Source of the DNA: Mycobacterium sp. 852013-50091_SCH5140682
GTDB taxonomy: Bacteria > Actinomycetota > Actinomycetes > Mycobacteriales > Mycobacteriaceae
DNA length: 64,000 nt
Direction: 5' to 3'
Assembly: GCF_001665685.1 (NCBI RefSeq)
Contig: NZ_LZTB01000117.1
Span: 1 to 64,000, forward strand
Part shown: one piece after another, positions 8,470 to 17,183 of the stretch
Layout: every line of letters starts with the position of its first letter
Position numbering within the stretch: position 1 is the stretch's first letter
Position numbers and translations under genes: made by a program
Notes under the pieces: generated by a model
What the model saw: only the letters and a program-made list of their open reading frames with translations
What the model was told of the DNA's origin: nothing
Databases searched by the model: none

Positions 8470-9138
8470 TCACGGCTCTGCGAGTCTCGCGGTCTGTGTG
8501 TCTACCGGAGGTTTGTCGAGGTATCTGAGGGCGCTGTGGTGTTCGTGCGCGATCCGGCGCAGGCTCAGTAGCAGCTGGCCGAACACGACCTGGCCGATCA
8601 CCATTTGCTGCACAGCTGCGTCGCGGTCCTCAACGCGCTCGGCTGCATCCAACCGACTGACCTCATATGCGGCGAGGGCGTCGACGAGTCCTAAATATGT
8701 TGCCGCGTGGTTCATGTCGAACATCGCACCTAGATCGACGATCGCCCCGAGCAGACCAGCAAGATGGTCGAGCGCGGGCGATTCAGGGCGGACGTGTGTC
8801 CAGCCGGCTTCCTGCACTACTTGTGCGGCGAGCATCCGCATTTCTGCGTCCACCGCGCCCGATGTGCGCGCCAGTGCGTCATAGGCGGCTCCGTTCATTT
8901 CATGCGTCGAAAGCGACTCGTTGTCAATCGCATCCACGACTTGTTTGAGGTCAGATACCGGTATGTCGCCGACATCGCGCAGCACACGCAACAGTCGCAG
9001 TCGCGCCACATGTCGGTCGCCATATTCCGCGCGCCTCTCGCCCACCTTGCTTCCGGATGGTAGAAGGCCCTCCCGCAAGTAGTACTTGATGGTCGCCACG
9101 GTTGCGCCGGACCGCTCGGCTAGCTCAGAGATGCGCAC
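8470..9138 (-). CDS. MerR-family transcriptional regulator
   Basis: 222 residues starting at GTG 9138, preceded by AAGGGG at a suitable distance. The N-terminus is a MerR winged helix (VRISELAERSGATVATIKYYLREGLLPSG, with the typical YY.REGL turn), followed by the long dimer helix. The C-terminal two thirds is an all-helical ligand domain of the type seen in MerR proteins that resemble TetR effectors. The frame stays open upstream to 9471, but that part lies over the promoter and the carboxylase gene and is not coding. It is divergent from the acyl-CoA carboxylase gene. Two operator-like palindromes sit between them, so it probably controls itself and that gene in response to an acyl-CoA or lipid-like ligand. 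Confidence 0.85.
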   Translation of the reverse strand: MRISELAERSGATVATIKYYLREGLLPSGSKVGERRAEYGDRHVARLRLLRVLRDVGDIPVSDLKQVVDAIDNESLSTHEMNGAAYDALARTSGAVDAEMRMLAAQVVQEAGWTHVRPESPALDHLAGLLGAIVDLGAMFDMNHAATYLGLVDALAAYEVSRLDAAERVEDRDAAVQQMVIGQVVFGQLLLSLRRIAHEHHSALRYLDKPPVDTQTARLAEP

Positions 9139-9174
9139 TCGACCCCTTCCATCGGCGGGTTGACAGCAGCTAGT

Positions 9175-9214
9175 GGATAGCTGCACTATCCTCCAGTGGA
9201 TATCGCCACTATCT
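9175..9214. promoter_or_regulatory. Two tandem operator-like palindromes
   Basis: GGATA-N7-TATCC at 9175-9191 is a perfect palindrome. GGATA-N7-TATCT at 9198-9214 is the same with one mismatch. Both lie inside the longer direct repeat AGTGGATA-N4-CACTATC, with a period of 23 bp (about two helical turns). They sit between the divergent MerR and carboxylase starts, the expected place for the MerR binding site. Binding is inferred. Confidence 0.6.
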
Positions 9215-9247
9215 AGCTTAGGGCTGCCACAGCGGCGGGAGGACGAT

Positions 9248-10798
9248 ATGACGGGCACTACCGATCGGAAGCTCGCGGAATTGCGCGTGCGGCTGGACAC
9301 GGCGCAGGAGCCCGGCGGCGTGCAGGCTGCAGCCAAGCGAGACGCCAAGGGTATTCCGAGCGCACGGTCCCGAGTCCTAGCACTGCTCGACCCCGGCAGT
9401 TTCTTGGAGATCGGCGCCCTGGTCCGCACGCCAGGCGATCCCGACGCCCTGTACAGCGATGGCGTTGTCACGGGCTACGGCACCGTCAACGGGCGACCCG
9501 TGGGTGTGTTCTCGCATGACCAGACCGTCTTTGGCGGCAGCGTCGGAGAAATGTTCGGCCGCAAGGTCGCCAAACTCATGGAGTGGTGCGCCCACTCCGC
9601 GTGCCCGATCATTGGCATCAACGACTCCGGCGGTGCCCGTATCCAAGACGCGGCGACCTCGTTGGCGTGGTACGCCGAGCTAGGTTACCGCCACGAGATG
9701 CTGTCCGGCTTGGTCCCGCAGATCTCCCTGATCGTGGGAAAATGCGCAGGTGGAGCGGTGTATTCACCCATCCAGACCGACCTCATCGTCGCGGTTCGCG
9801 ACCAGGGCTACATGTTTGTGACCGGTCCCGACATCATCAAAGACATCACCGGCGAAGTCATCACCTTCGACGAACTCGGCGGCGCCGACGCCCAAGCGCA
9901 CTACGGAAACATTCACCAGGTCGTGGAGTCCGAGGCAGCGGCGTTTCAGTACGTCCGAGACTTCTTGGCCTTTCTGCCCTCCAACTGCTTTGACGAGGCA
10001 CCGACGGTGAACCCAGGGCTGGAACCCGACATCACCCCCCACGACCTGGAACTGGACACCATCGTTCCCGACGCCGACAACACGGCGTACGACATGCACG
10101 AAATCTTGATCCGCATCTTCGATGACGGCGACTTTCTGGAAGTTGGCGCCCAGGCTGGGCTCGCCATCATCACTGGTTATGCCCGTGTTGACGGGCACCC
10201 AGTCGGCGTGATCGCCAACCAGCCAATGCATATGTCGGGGGCCATCGACAACGAGGCATCCGATAAGGCAGCGAGGTTCATCCGGTTCTGCCACGCCCTC
10301 AACACACCCCTGGTGTTCGTCGTCGACACACCCGGATTCTTACCCGGCGCCGAGCAAGAAAAGAACGGCATCATCAAACGCGGCGGACGATTCCTCTTCG
10401 CGGTGGGTGAAGCGGATGTCCCGAAAGTGACCGTGACCATCCGCAAGTCCTACGGCGGCGCGCACGCCGTGATGGGCTCAAAGCAGCTCGCCGCCGACCT
10501 CAACTACGCGTGGCCCACCGCACAAATAGCCGTCATCGGCGCTGATGGTGCCGCGCATCTACTGGTCAAGCGGTTCCCGGACCCCACAGCTCCCGAAGTG
10601 CAGAAGATCAAGGCCGACTTCATCGCCGGCTACAAAGCCAACATTGCAACACCCTGGATCGCCGCCGAACGTGGCTACATCGACGCCGTGATCCAGCCAC
10701 ACGAAACCCGCCTACTGCTCAGAAAGTCGCTAAAGCTGTTGCGCAACAAACAGAATTACGGCCGCACGCTCCGCAAGACCGGACTAACCCCGATCTAG
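9248..10798 (+). CDS. Acyl-CoA carboxylase beta (carboxyltransferase) subunit
   Basis: 516 residues, ATG preceded by GGGAGG. It matches the AccD/PccB family over its full usual length. The N-terminal half carries the acyl-CoA-binding region (INDSGGARIQD, GKCAGGAVYSP, FVTGPDIIKDITGE) and the C-terminal half the carboxybiotin region (VVDTPGFLPGAEQE, TVTIRKSYGGAHAVMGSKQL). It transfers a carboxyl group from biotin on a partner alpha subunit to acetyl-, propionyl- or a longer acyl-CoA. No alpha subunit is encoded nearby, so it must pair with one from elsewhere. Mycobacteria have several AccD paralogues and I cannot assign a number. It is probably controlled by the divergent MerR protein. Confidence 0.93.
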   Translation: MTGTTDRKLAELRVRLDTAQEPGGVQAAAKRDAKGIPSARSRVLALLDPGSFLEIGALVRTPGDPDALYSDGVVTGYGTVNGRPVGVFSHDQTVFGGSVGEMFGRKVAKLMEWCAHSACPIIGINDSGGARIQDAATSLAWYAELGYRHEMLSGLVPQISLIVGKCAGGAVYSPIQTDLIVAVRDQGYMFVTGPDIIKDITGEVITFDELGGADAQAHYGNIHQVVESEAAAFQYVRDFLAFLPSNCFDEAPTVNPGLEPDITPHDLELDTIVPDADNTAYDMHEILIRIFDDGDFLEVGAQAGLAIITGYARVDGHPVGVIANQPMHMSGAIDNEASDKAARFIRFCHALNTPLVFVVDTPGFLPGAEQEKNGIIKRGGRFLFAVGEADVPKVTVTIRKSYGGAHAVMGSKQLAADLNYAWPTAQIAVIGADGAAHLLVKRFPDPTAPEVQKIKADFIAGYKANIATPWIAAERGYIDAVIQPHETRLLLRKSLKLLRNKQNYGRTLRKTGLTPI

Positions 10799-10959
10799 TC
10801 TTTACGACTGCGCGAGCAAAACCCATGACACTATTCGCCTTCGCGACGCCTGGTACGTCCCGGGCGATAATCCTGTGGCGAACAGAATTCAGATCGCTGC
10901 GCACAGGATGAAAATCCCGCCCAAACTAGTGCTGAGCCATTAGAAAATTAGGCGTCCCC

Positions 10960-12987
10960 TCACGGCATGTAGTACCCCCGGACACGGTGATAGCGCCCGC
11001 GCCCGGCGACCGCATTGGCCGCTTGCAGTCCCGAAACGACCGCGGCCTCGATGCATCCCGCGTTGATGCCGGTGTCGGTCCAGTCGCCGGCCAATACGAG
11101 ATTGTCGTAGCCGCTTTCGTCGGGGCGCAGCCGGTATTTGTCCGAGCCCGTCACCGACTGCACGTAGCGGTCTGACGGATCGATGTTCACGCTGAGGTGC
11201 TGGGCCGCGACCAGATCCCGCGCAAACCGACCGTCGTGTACCGCGTGGGGGAAGTAGACGCCGAGGTGGCGGTCGACGAAGTCGGTGGCATCGGAGTGAG
11301 CCTGCTTCACCAAAGAGTCTGGGTCGCACGAAGAGTCACCACACGGCCATGGCGCAGGAAGGCTGCCGCAGAAGTACGCGACCGAGCGGGGCCGGTCGGC
11401 GGCGGGCCAGTCCTCGGCCCACAGGGTGTGCGACATCGAAGCGAACGTCTCGAAGGGACGCCGGTAGGCGGTCACCGTGGCGCCGGGACGCTCCCAGCCC
11501 AGCGTCTTCTCGTCGGGCCGCAGCCACAGCTGCATCCCTTGGGTGGCGACGGTGCGGACATGAGCGGTCATCTCACGCCACTCGACGCGGTCGCGGAGCA
11601 GCTCGTCGGCCACCGTCGGCACCATGCCCAGCGATACCGCGAGCACAGCGTGGTCGAAGTCGACGCCGCGGCGCAGCACCCGTTTCTCGGCGTCGTCGCG
11701 AGTCCCGAAGTGGGACTCGAGGTCGTGGCGGCCTGCACCGATGAGTTGCTCGGCGCGCGGCTCTGCCGGGAACACCGGTAGGCCGCGGACGGTGATCAGC
11801 GGGTCATAGTGCTCCACACCGTCGGCGAGGGCGACTTGGCGGCCCATCGTGATCGCCTCCACATGCTGGCGGCGCGCATCGAGGTGCAGCGCGTCGAGGC
11901 GGTGGAAGAACTCGAACACCACGCCGCGCCGCCGCAGGGCTTGATACAGCGGGGCGATGACGACGTCGCCCATCCCGGCTGTCATCTTCCAGAAGAGAGA
12001 TCCCTTGTAGCCGAAGAGAACCTGGCCGAGCAGGAACGTCATCACCCCCGCCGCAACGGCCGGCTGGTCGGGATCGGCGTCGCGATAGCCGAACACCAAG
12101 TCGTACAAGCCGCGCACCAGAGGTGAGCGCAGCGCGTCGGGATGTCCGCCGTGGCGCACCACCCAATCGCCGAACTCCTCGTCGTTGATCGCGCGGAACC
12201 CGTTCGGATGGGTGATCAGGTGATCGGCGAGGATCCCGCGCACCACTGCCGTGACCAACGACAGCAGCACCCACAGCCGCCGATGGTCCAAGCGGTTCTC
12301 CCGGTCGATCGAATCGCCGATCGCCTCGAGCGCTGGACTGAGCACGGCGACAGCCGAATCCGGACGCAGGTCGCGGTCGGCCACTGCCAATGTGGCCGCC
12401 GTCAGGGCTCGGGCCACCACGTTCGCCAGGCCCAAAGACGACGCCCCAGGACGCTGCGACGAGGGGGAGAGCACCAGCGCGCCGGGCCCGGCTTCGCGCA
12501 AAGACTCGACGAACGCCATGGCCAATTGCAGTGCCTGGGTGACGAAGGCGGCGGCGCTGACCTCCCGTCCGGCGCCCTGCGGGTCGCCGGGCAGCCCTGG
12601 AGTCACCGGATGGGTGCCGAACCACAGCTGCCAGCCGCCGCCCCACTCCTCGGCCAGCGCCGGATTGTCTGCCGGAATCAGCGCATCACGCCACGTGCGG
12701 ATCGGCGCGGTGGGATCGGTTGCATCCCTGTCGAGTTCGGCGTAGCACTCGCGCAGCAACCCGAAAGCGTTCTCGTAGGAGCCCAGCCACACGTGCAGGC
12801 CGTGTTCCTCGATGCGGCCGTGCACGCCACGGCTGGACGCCCCTTTGCCGCCCAGCCGCCAGCCGCGCTGATACACCGTGATCGAGTCGAACCGGTTCTG
12901 CCAGCCCGGCTCACTCAACCGCCAGGCAGCACTGAGCCCCGCGACGCCGCCGCCCAGGATGGCGATCTTGCCTCCCGGCCGCCTCAC
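10960..12987 (-). CDS. FAD-dependent oxidoreductase of the phytoene desaturase/amine oxidase type
   Basis: 675 residues from a GTG at 12987 that overlaps the upstream stop (GTGA). The N-terminus is a dinucleotide-binding fold (AILGGGVAGLSAAWRL) followed by the substrate-type motif RGWRLGGKGASSR. The C-terminus has the second FAD motif NLVLAGDWTDTGINAGCIEAA. These are marks of the carotenoid desaturase, squalene-dehydroxylase and amine-oxidase superfamily. An ATG at 13023 would extend it 36 bp into the previous gene. As last gene of the leftward operon that diverges from a polyprenyl synthase, an isoprenoid substrate is likely. The exact reaction is unknown. Confidence 0.82.
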   Translation of the reverse strand: MRRPGGKIAILGGGVAGLSAAWRLSEPGWQNRFDSITVYQRGWRLGGKGASSRGVHGRIEEHGLHVWLGSYENAFGLLRECYAELDRDATDPTAPIRTWRDALIPADNPALAEEWGGGWQLWFGTHPVTPGLPGDPQGAGREVSAAAFVTQALQLAMAFVESLREAGPGALVLSPSSQRPGASSLGLANVVARALTAATLAVADRDLRPDSAVAVLSPALEAIGDSIDRENRLDHRRLWVLLSLVTAVVRGILADHLITHPNGFRAINDEEFGDWVVRHGGHPDALRSPLVRGLYDLVFGYRDADPDQPAVAAGVMTFLLGQVLFGYKGSLFWKMTAGMGDVVIAPLYQALRRRGVVFEFFHRLDALHLDARRQHVEAITMGRQVALADGVEHYDPLITVRGLPVFPAEPRAEQLIGAGRHDLESHFGTRDDAEKRVLRRGVDFDHAVLAVSLGMVPTVADELLRDRVEWREMTAHVRTVATQGMQLWLRPDEKTLGWERPGATVTAYRRPFETFASMSHTLWAEDWPAADRPRSVAYFCGSLPAPWPCGDSSCDPDSLVKQAHSDATDFVDRHLGVYFPHAVHDGRFARDLVAAQHLSVNIDPSDRYVQSVTGSDKYRLRPDESGYDNLVLAGDWTDTGINAGCIEAAVVSGLQAANAVAGRGRYHRVRGYYMP

Positions 12988-15900
12988 CCGAGCATCGTCC
13001 GCGCGCGCGTCACGTCCGGCCACGCATTATCGGCGGGGAAGTGACCCAGCGCCGTGGTGAGCAGGTCCCGGGCCGCGGCCGGGTCCAGCGCGAAATAGTC
13101 CAGGGCAGCACGTAATTCGAAGATCCGGGCGTCTTGGGAGCGTGCGGTGTCGATGGCTGATTCCAGATCGCGACGACGCTGCTCGGGGTCGGCGCTGGTC
13201 GACGCACCGAGGCGCAGCAGCTCCGCATCGTAGAACTGCATGCCGGTGGAGGCGGCGAGAGCAAGCCCGGTCTGCAGACGGGAGCGGGCGCGATCGGGCT
13301 CACCCGCCGCCACCAGCAACCGCGCCAGAATCGCGTCGTAGAACGTGATCAGCGCGATGACGCCCACGGCCCGCCAGCCTTCCACGAACGAGGTCAGCAT
13401 CTCGATGTGCGGTGCCAACACCGCGGGGTCACCGTCATAGGTGGCCAGCGCGCTGAGTGCACCGACCGTGGCGAACTGCGCCTGACCGACCAACGCCCAG
13501 GAATCGAAGCCGTGGGCTTCACCGATGGTCGCGAGATCGACAGCGACCGTGGCTGCTCGCTGCAGATCACCGGCTTCGATGCGGATCAACACCTCGATCT
13601 GGCGGGTGTACGCCAGGCTGAACGCACCCTTGGGGAACGGCAGTTCAGCACAACGGTTTTCGGCCCGGCTCAGTTCGGCCTCCACCCCGGCAAGGTCGCC
13701 GTCGAAGCATCGGGTCAACGCCAGATGGGTGTACAGGCCTGCGGCAGGGTCGTTGGGCATGAACAGCAGCGCGTCCAGCGCGCGGGTGCCCGCGGGCGTC
13801 AACGCCGCGGCAGCCAGTTCCATTTGGGTGCGCGCCGCATCGAATTCGCCGCGGTACCAGGCGAGCATGCCGAACGCGAAGTCGTTGACCGGCAGGAACG
13901 CTTCACGTGGACCGGTCAGGCTGCCGCGGATGGATTCCACGAGTCGCTGCGCACGCGCGATGTCGGCCTTCATCGTGTAGTACGGGTACAGCGACATCAC
14001 CGTCGACAGCAGGTCGTCATCCTGTAAGTCGCTGCTGCACAACGCGAGACACCGTTCGAAGTCCGCGGCGGCGTTGGCGCTGAACACCCCCTCGGCGGCT
14101 TGGGCGAGCAGGGCCCGGCCCAGCCGCAAACCGATCTCGAGGCGGTCATGGTCGGGTCCCGGCGCTGACCGCTCGGCAGCGGAGACGGCGTAGGTCAGGT
14201 AGGTCAGCGCTTCTCGCAGCGCGCCACGCTGCCGGGCATTGGCCGCGGCCTGCGAATAGCTGCCCGCGGCCTCGGCGAAGCGCTCCGCACGTTCGTAATG
14301 CCGGGCGATCAGCGGCCAGTCCGGGTTGCCGACGGCCGCCGTGGAGATGAGCGTGTCGGCGATGCGGCTGTGCAGGCGGCGTTGTGAGCTGGGCGGCGAT
14401 ATTTCGGCGGCCAACTCGCGGAGCAGTTCGTGGCGGAAGCGCCAGCTGTCGGGGCCCAACTCCTCGAGCACCCGGGCGTCGCGCAGTTCGGCGATGACGG
14501 AGTCCAACGCGGCCGCATCGAGGTCGACGACCGAGGCCAGCACCGCGCGCTCGACGCGGCTGCCGATGATGGCCGCGGCTTCGACTACCGGGAGCGCATC
14601 CGTGCTGGACTGAAGCCGCGCGAACAACGCCTCGTACAGCGTGTCGGGTACACCCGCCGAGCTGAACCGATCACCCGGCTGGGCCCGCAGTTTGGCGACC
14701 ACTTCTTCGATGTAGAGCGGTACGCCGTCGCAGCGGCGTCGTACCGCCGCGCGGTCCTCGTCGCTCGCGGCGGGGAACAGCGCGACGATGAGTTCGTCGG
14801 CCTCGTCGCCGGAGAGTGGCCGCAGCTCGAAGCTCTGTGTGCGCGACGGATCGGCAGTCACCGGGTGGCGGCTGGTCATGACGATCAGGACGCGGCCACC
14901 GAGGTCTTCGCGCACCAGCGACGCCACGACCTCGGCGGTGTCCTCGTCGAACCAGTGCAGATCCTCGGCCAACAGCAGCGCCGGCTCATCGCCGCGCAGG
15001 CAGGCGAGCAGGTACCGCCGGACCGCGTTCTCGATCTGTTCGAAGAGCCGCCGACCCTCCGAGGTCACCGGCTGATATCCGGCGGTGGGCTCGATCCCCA
15101 GGATCGGCGCGAGCAGTGGCACCATCGTCACGGGGTCAAGGCCATGCGCGGTGATCTCGTCGGTGAGCAGCGACAAGCGCTGTGCGGCATCGGATCCGGT
15201 GCCGATGCCGCAGCGCCGTTCCAGTAGACGGCGAATCGGCCGCAGTCCGACATCGGTGTGAAACGGCGAACCGTGCAGCTGCAGGACCGCCGCGTCGGAC
15301 TGCTCGGCCAGCGCCACCGCCGACCACGCGAGCCGGCTCTTGCCGATTCCGGCGTCGCCGATCAGCGCCACGGCGGGCGTGGCCAAGGTGCCGTACCGCG
15401 CGGCCTGCCAGCTGCGTTGCAGGAACTCGGTTTCGGTGCCGCGACCGACGAGCGGTCCCGTGGTCGGGTGGGCCACCTCGCGTTCGGCGTCGACGCGATA
15501 GGAGTTGACCTGGTCGGCTACGCCCTTCACGTGCTGTGGTGGATTCGGCGTCAGCTCGAATCGGTCGGCGATCAGCGGTTCGATCGTGTCGGACACCGCG
15601 ACGGTGCCCGGCGCGGCGATGCTGTTGATCCGCGCGGCGAGGTTGGCCGCCAGCCCGTAGACGTCGTCCTGGTCCCGGTCGAGGTAGACGACGCCGCGGT
15701 GGACACCCACCCGCACGGAGATGTCGAAGCCAAGCCGGCGGCGGACCCGCGCGCTGAGTGCCGCCACCTCGCGGGTGATGTCGAGGCCGGCCTGCACCGC
15801 GCGCACCACGTCGTCCTCGTGAGCGTCGGGGTGGCCGAACAGCGCCAGCAACCCGTCGCCCTTCGTCGAACCGACGTGCCCTCCGTAGGCCCTCACGATG

Positions 15901-16187
15901 CGTAGCACGTCGTCGCGGTAGCGGCCCACCAGCGCCCGGTAGGTTTCGGGTTCGATCCGCGTCGACAGTTCTGTCGAGTCGACGAGGTCGACGAAAGCGA
16001 TTGTCAGACGGCGGATTTCGCCGGAACCCTCGGGCGCGGTCAGCAGGTGCTCGGCGTCGGCGTTGTCGCGGTCCACGGCCAGGACCTGCCCGGCGAGTAG
16101 CTGCGCGGTCGCGCGGTCTCCTTCGGCGGCGGCTTTTAGGGCGCGGTCGAGCAACTCGTCAACGCCGGTCGGGTCGTCTTGGCTCAC
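12984..16187 (-). CDS. Class III nucleotide cyclase fused to AAA ATPase and TPR-like helical repeats
   Basis: 1067 residues. GTG at 16187 overlaps the upstream stop (GTGA); the open frame further upstream (to 16925) is antisense-like noise over the next gene. Residues about 58-205 are a class III adenylyl/guanylyl cyclase with metal Asp residues in FVDLVDST (Asp67) and KGDGLLALF (Lys109, Asp111), plus the transition-state motif VYGLAANLAARI (Asn182, Arg186), so it looks catalytically competent. A STAND-type AAA domain follows (GDAGIGKS at 277-284, Walker B LLLAEDLHWFDED), then several hundred residues of TPR-like helices. The architecture matches mycobacterial cyclase-ATPase regulators. Its place inside an isoprenoid-type operon suggests that it senses or controls that pathway through cAMP or protein contacts. 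Confidence 0.88.
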   Translation of the reverse strand: MSQDDPTGVDELLDRALKAAAEGDRATAQLLAGQVLAVDRDNADAEHLLTAPEGSGEIRRLTIAFVDLVDSTELSTRIEPETYRALVGRYRDDVLRIVRAYGGHVGSTKGDGLLALFGHPDAHEDDVVRAVQAGLDITREVAALSARVRRRLGFDISVRVGVHRGVVYLDRDQDDVYGLAANLAARINSIAAPGTVAVSDTIEPLIADRFELTPNPPQHVKGVADQVNSYRVDAEREVAHPTTGPLVGRGTETEFLQRSWQAARYGTLATPAVALIGDAGIGKSRLAWSAVALAEQSDAAVLQLHGSPFHTDVGLRPIRRLLERRCGIGTGSDAAQRLSLLTDEITAHGLDPVTMVPLLAPILGIEPTAGYQPVTSEGRRLFEQIENAVRRYLLACLRGDEPALLLAEDLHWFDEDTAEVVASLVREDLGGRVLIVMTSRHPVTADPSRTQSFELRPLSGDEADELIVALFPAASDEDRAAVRRRCDGVPLYIEEVVAKLRAQPGDRFSSAGVPDTLYEALFARLQSSTDALPVVEAAAIIGSRVERAVLASVVDLDAAALDSVIAELRDARVLEELGPDSWRFRHELLRELAAEISPPSSQRRLHSRIADTLISTAAVGNPDWPLIARHYERAERFAEAAGSYSQAAANARQRGALREALTYLTYAVSAAERSAPGPDHDRLEIGLRLGRALLAQAAEGVFSANAAADFERCLALCSSDLQDDDLLSTVMSLYPYYTMKADIARAQRLVESIRGSLTGPREAFLPVNDFAFGMLAWYRGEFDAARTQMELAAAALTPAGTRALDALLFMPNDPAAGLYTHLALTRCFDGDLAGVEAELSRAENRCAELPFPKGAFSLAYTRQIEVLIRIEAGDLQRAATVAVDLATIGEAHGFDSWALVGQAQFATVGALSALATYDGDPAVLAPHIEMLTSFVEGWRAVGVIALITFYDAILARLLVAAGEPDRARSRLQTGLALAASTGMQFYDAELLRLGASTSADPEQRRRDLESAIDTARSQDARIFELRAALDYFALDPAAARDLLTTALGHFPADNAWPDVTRARTMLG

Positions 16188-16918
16188 AGGTTGATTGCCA
16201 CGTCCACCGTGACGTCGGCGCCGGACCCGCCCGTCAGCTCCACCTTGCCGACGTAGAGGCCACTGGCCAGGTTGGCGCCGTTCACGACGAGCGTGAACTG
16301 ATCGGTCCCGGCGGGAAGCACGGCGTTGGTGGGCTCGAAACTGACGCGGTAACCGGCGACCGGTTTGGTGGTGGTCGGTCCGCCGAGCTGCAGCGTGGTC
16401 AACGTCAGCGTGCGGTCCTTGGTGGCGTCGACGTCGCCGGGTGCCAGCGTGAAGGTTTCTTTGACGACGGGGTCGGCGAATTGAGCCGGCCCGGCGGCCA
16501 CCGTCTGGAAGATCTCCGAACCGCGCAGATACGCGATGGTGGTCAGCTTGATCGCCGACTCCACCCACTGGTCCTTGTCGTACTTGTTCTGGTCGATCAG
16601 CGTGGCTGCGTCCTTGGCGACGTCTGCGGCCTGCTGCACACCTTGATTCAGCACGGTGCTGACGTAGTCCGCCAGGATCAGCACCCCGTTGTTGGGGCGG
16701 ACGTCCAGCGCCGTCTGGGCCATCTCGATGCTGCCGGTGAGCGCGATCTTGGCCAGGGCGCCCATGGTCTTGAGGGCGTCCCCGGCGGTGTACGCCGGTG
16801 CGTTCGGAGCGGGATCGTTGATCTTGCTGAATGCGCCAACCGCCTCCGCGCGCGCTTGCTCGACGATGTCGTCGGCGGTGGCTGCGAAGGCCGCGGCGAT
16901 ATCGTTCGGATCGTCCAT
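16184..16918 (-). CDS. Unknown protein with helical head and C-terminal beta-sandwich domain
   Basis: 244 residues; ATG at 16918 overlaps the upstream stop by one base (TGATG). The first 145 residues are helical (ADDIVEQARAEAVGAF, ILADYVSTVLNQGVQQAADV). The last 90 are a beta sandwich ending LASGLYVGKVELTGGSGADVTVDVAINL (shown in two parts: LASGLYVGKVEL and GADVTVDVAINL). That ending closely resembles the C-terminus of the 228-residue protein encoded at 18403 on the other strand, so two proteins of this cluster share a domain. No signal peptide. I do not recognise a named family. Confidence 0.7.
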   Translation of the reverse strand: MDDPNDIAAAFAATADDIVEQARAEAVGAFSKINDPAPNAPAYTAGDALKTMGALAKIALTGSIEMAQTALDVRPNNGVLILADYVSTVLNQGVQQAADVAKDAATLIDQNKYDKDQWVESAIKLTTIAYLRGSEIFQTVAAGPAQFADPVVKETFTLAPGDVDATKDRTLTLTTLQLGGPTTTKPVAGYRVSFEPTNAVLPAGTDQFTLVVNGANLASGLYVGKVELTGGSGADVTVDVAINL

Positions 16919-17175
16919 CACACACCGCCTCCGGCAGGCGGCGGAGTCACGTTGTCCTCGGCGGTGTCGTACACCTTCAGCCAGAACTCGTTGAGCTGGG
17001 TTCCGACGTTGCGGGTGACGGCATCGACATCTGAGCGGGCCAGCCCATCCATCCACCGTTTGACGGCGTCGCCCAGGACACCGGCGGCGCGGTCGATGGC
17101 GTCCTTGGTGAGCATCGCCGTGTCGTTGACGGTGTCGGCGAAATTAGGTGGCAGCTTGGCCTTTTCCGGGTTCAT
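16918..17175 (-). CDS. Small helical protein of unknown function
   Basis: 85 residues, ATG at 17175 preceded by a perfect AGGAGG. Mostly alpha-helical (TKDAIDRAAGVLGDAVKRWMDGL) with a Pro/Gly-rich tail (TPPPAGGGV). No signal peptide, transmembrane segment or known motif. It lies 8 bp after the 379-residue gene and is coupled by TGATG to the 244-residue gene, so it is a fixed member of this operon. It may be a structural or adaptor subunit. Confidence 0.65.
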   Translation of the reverse strand: MNPEKAKLPPNFADTVNDTAMLTKDAIDRAAGVLGDAVKRWMDGLARSDVDAVTRNVGTQLNEFWLKVYDTAEDNVTPPPAGGGV

Positions 17176-17183
17176 GTGGCCTC

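Noticed and set aside
16188..16925. In-frame 246-residue N-terminal extension of the cyclase protein
   Set aside because: It is Arg-rich and antisense-like, lying over the 244-residue gene. The GTG at 16187 with a GTGA overlap gives a natural start.
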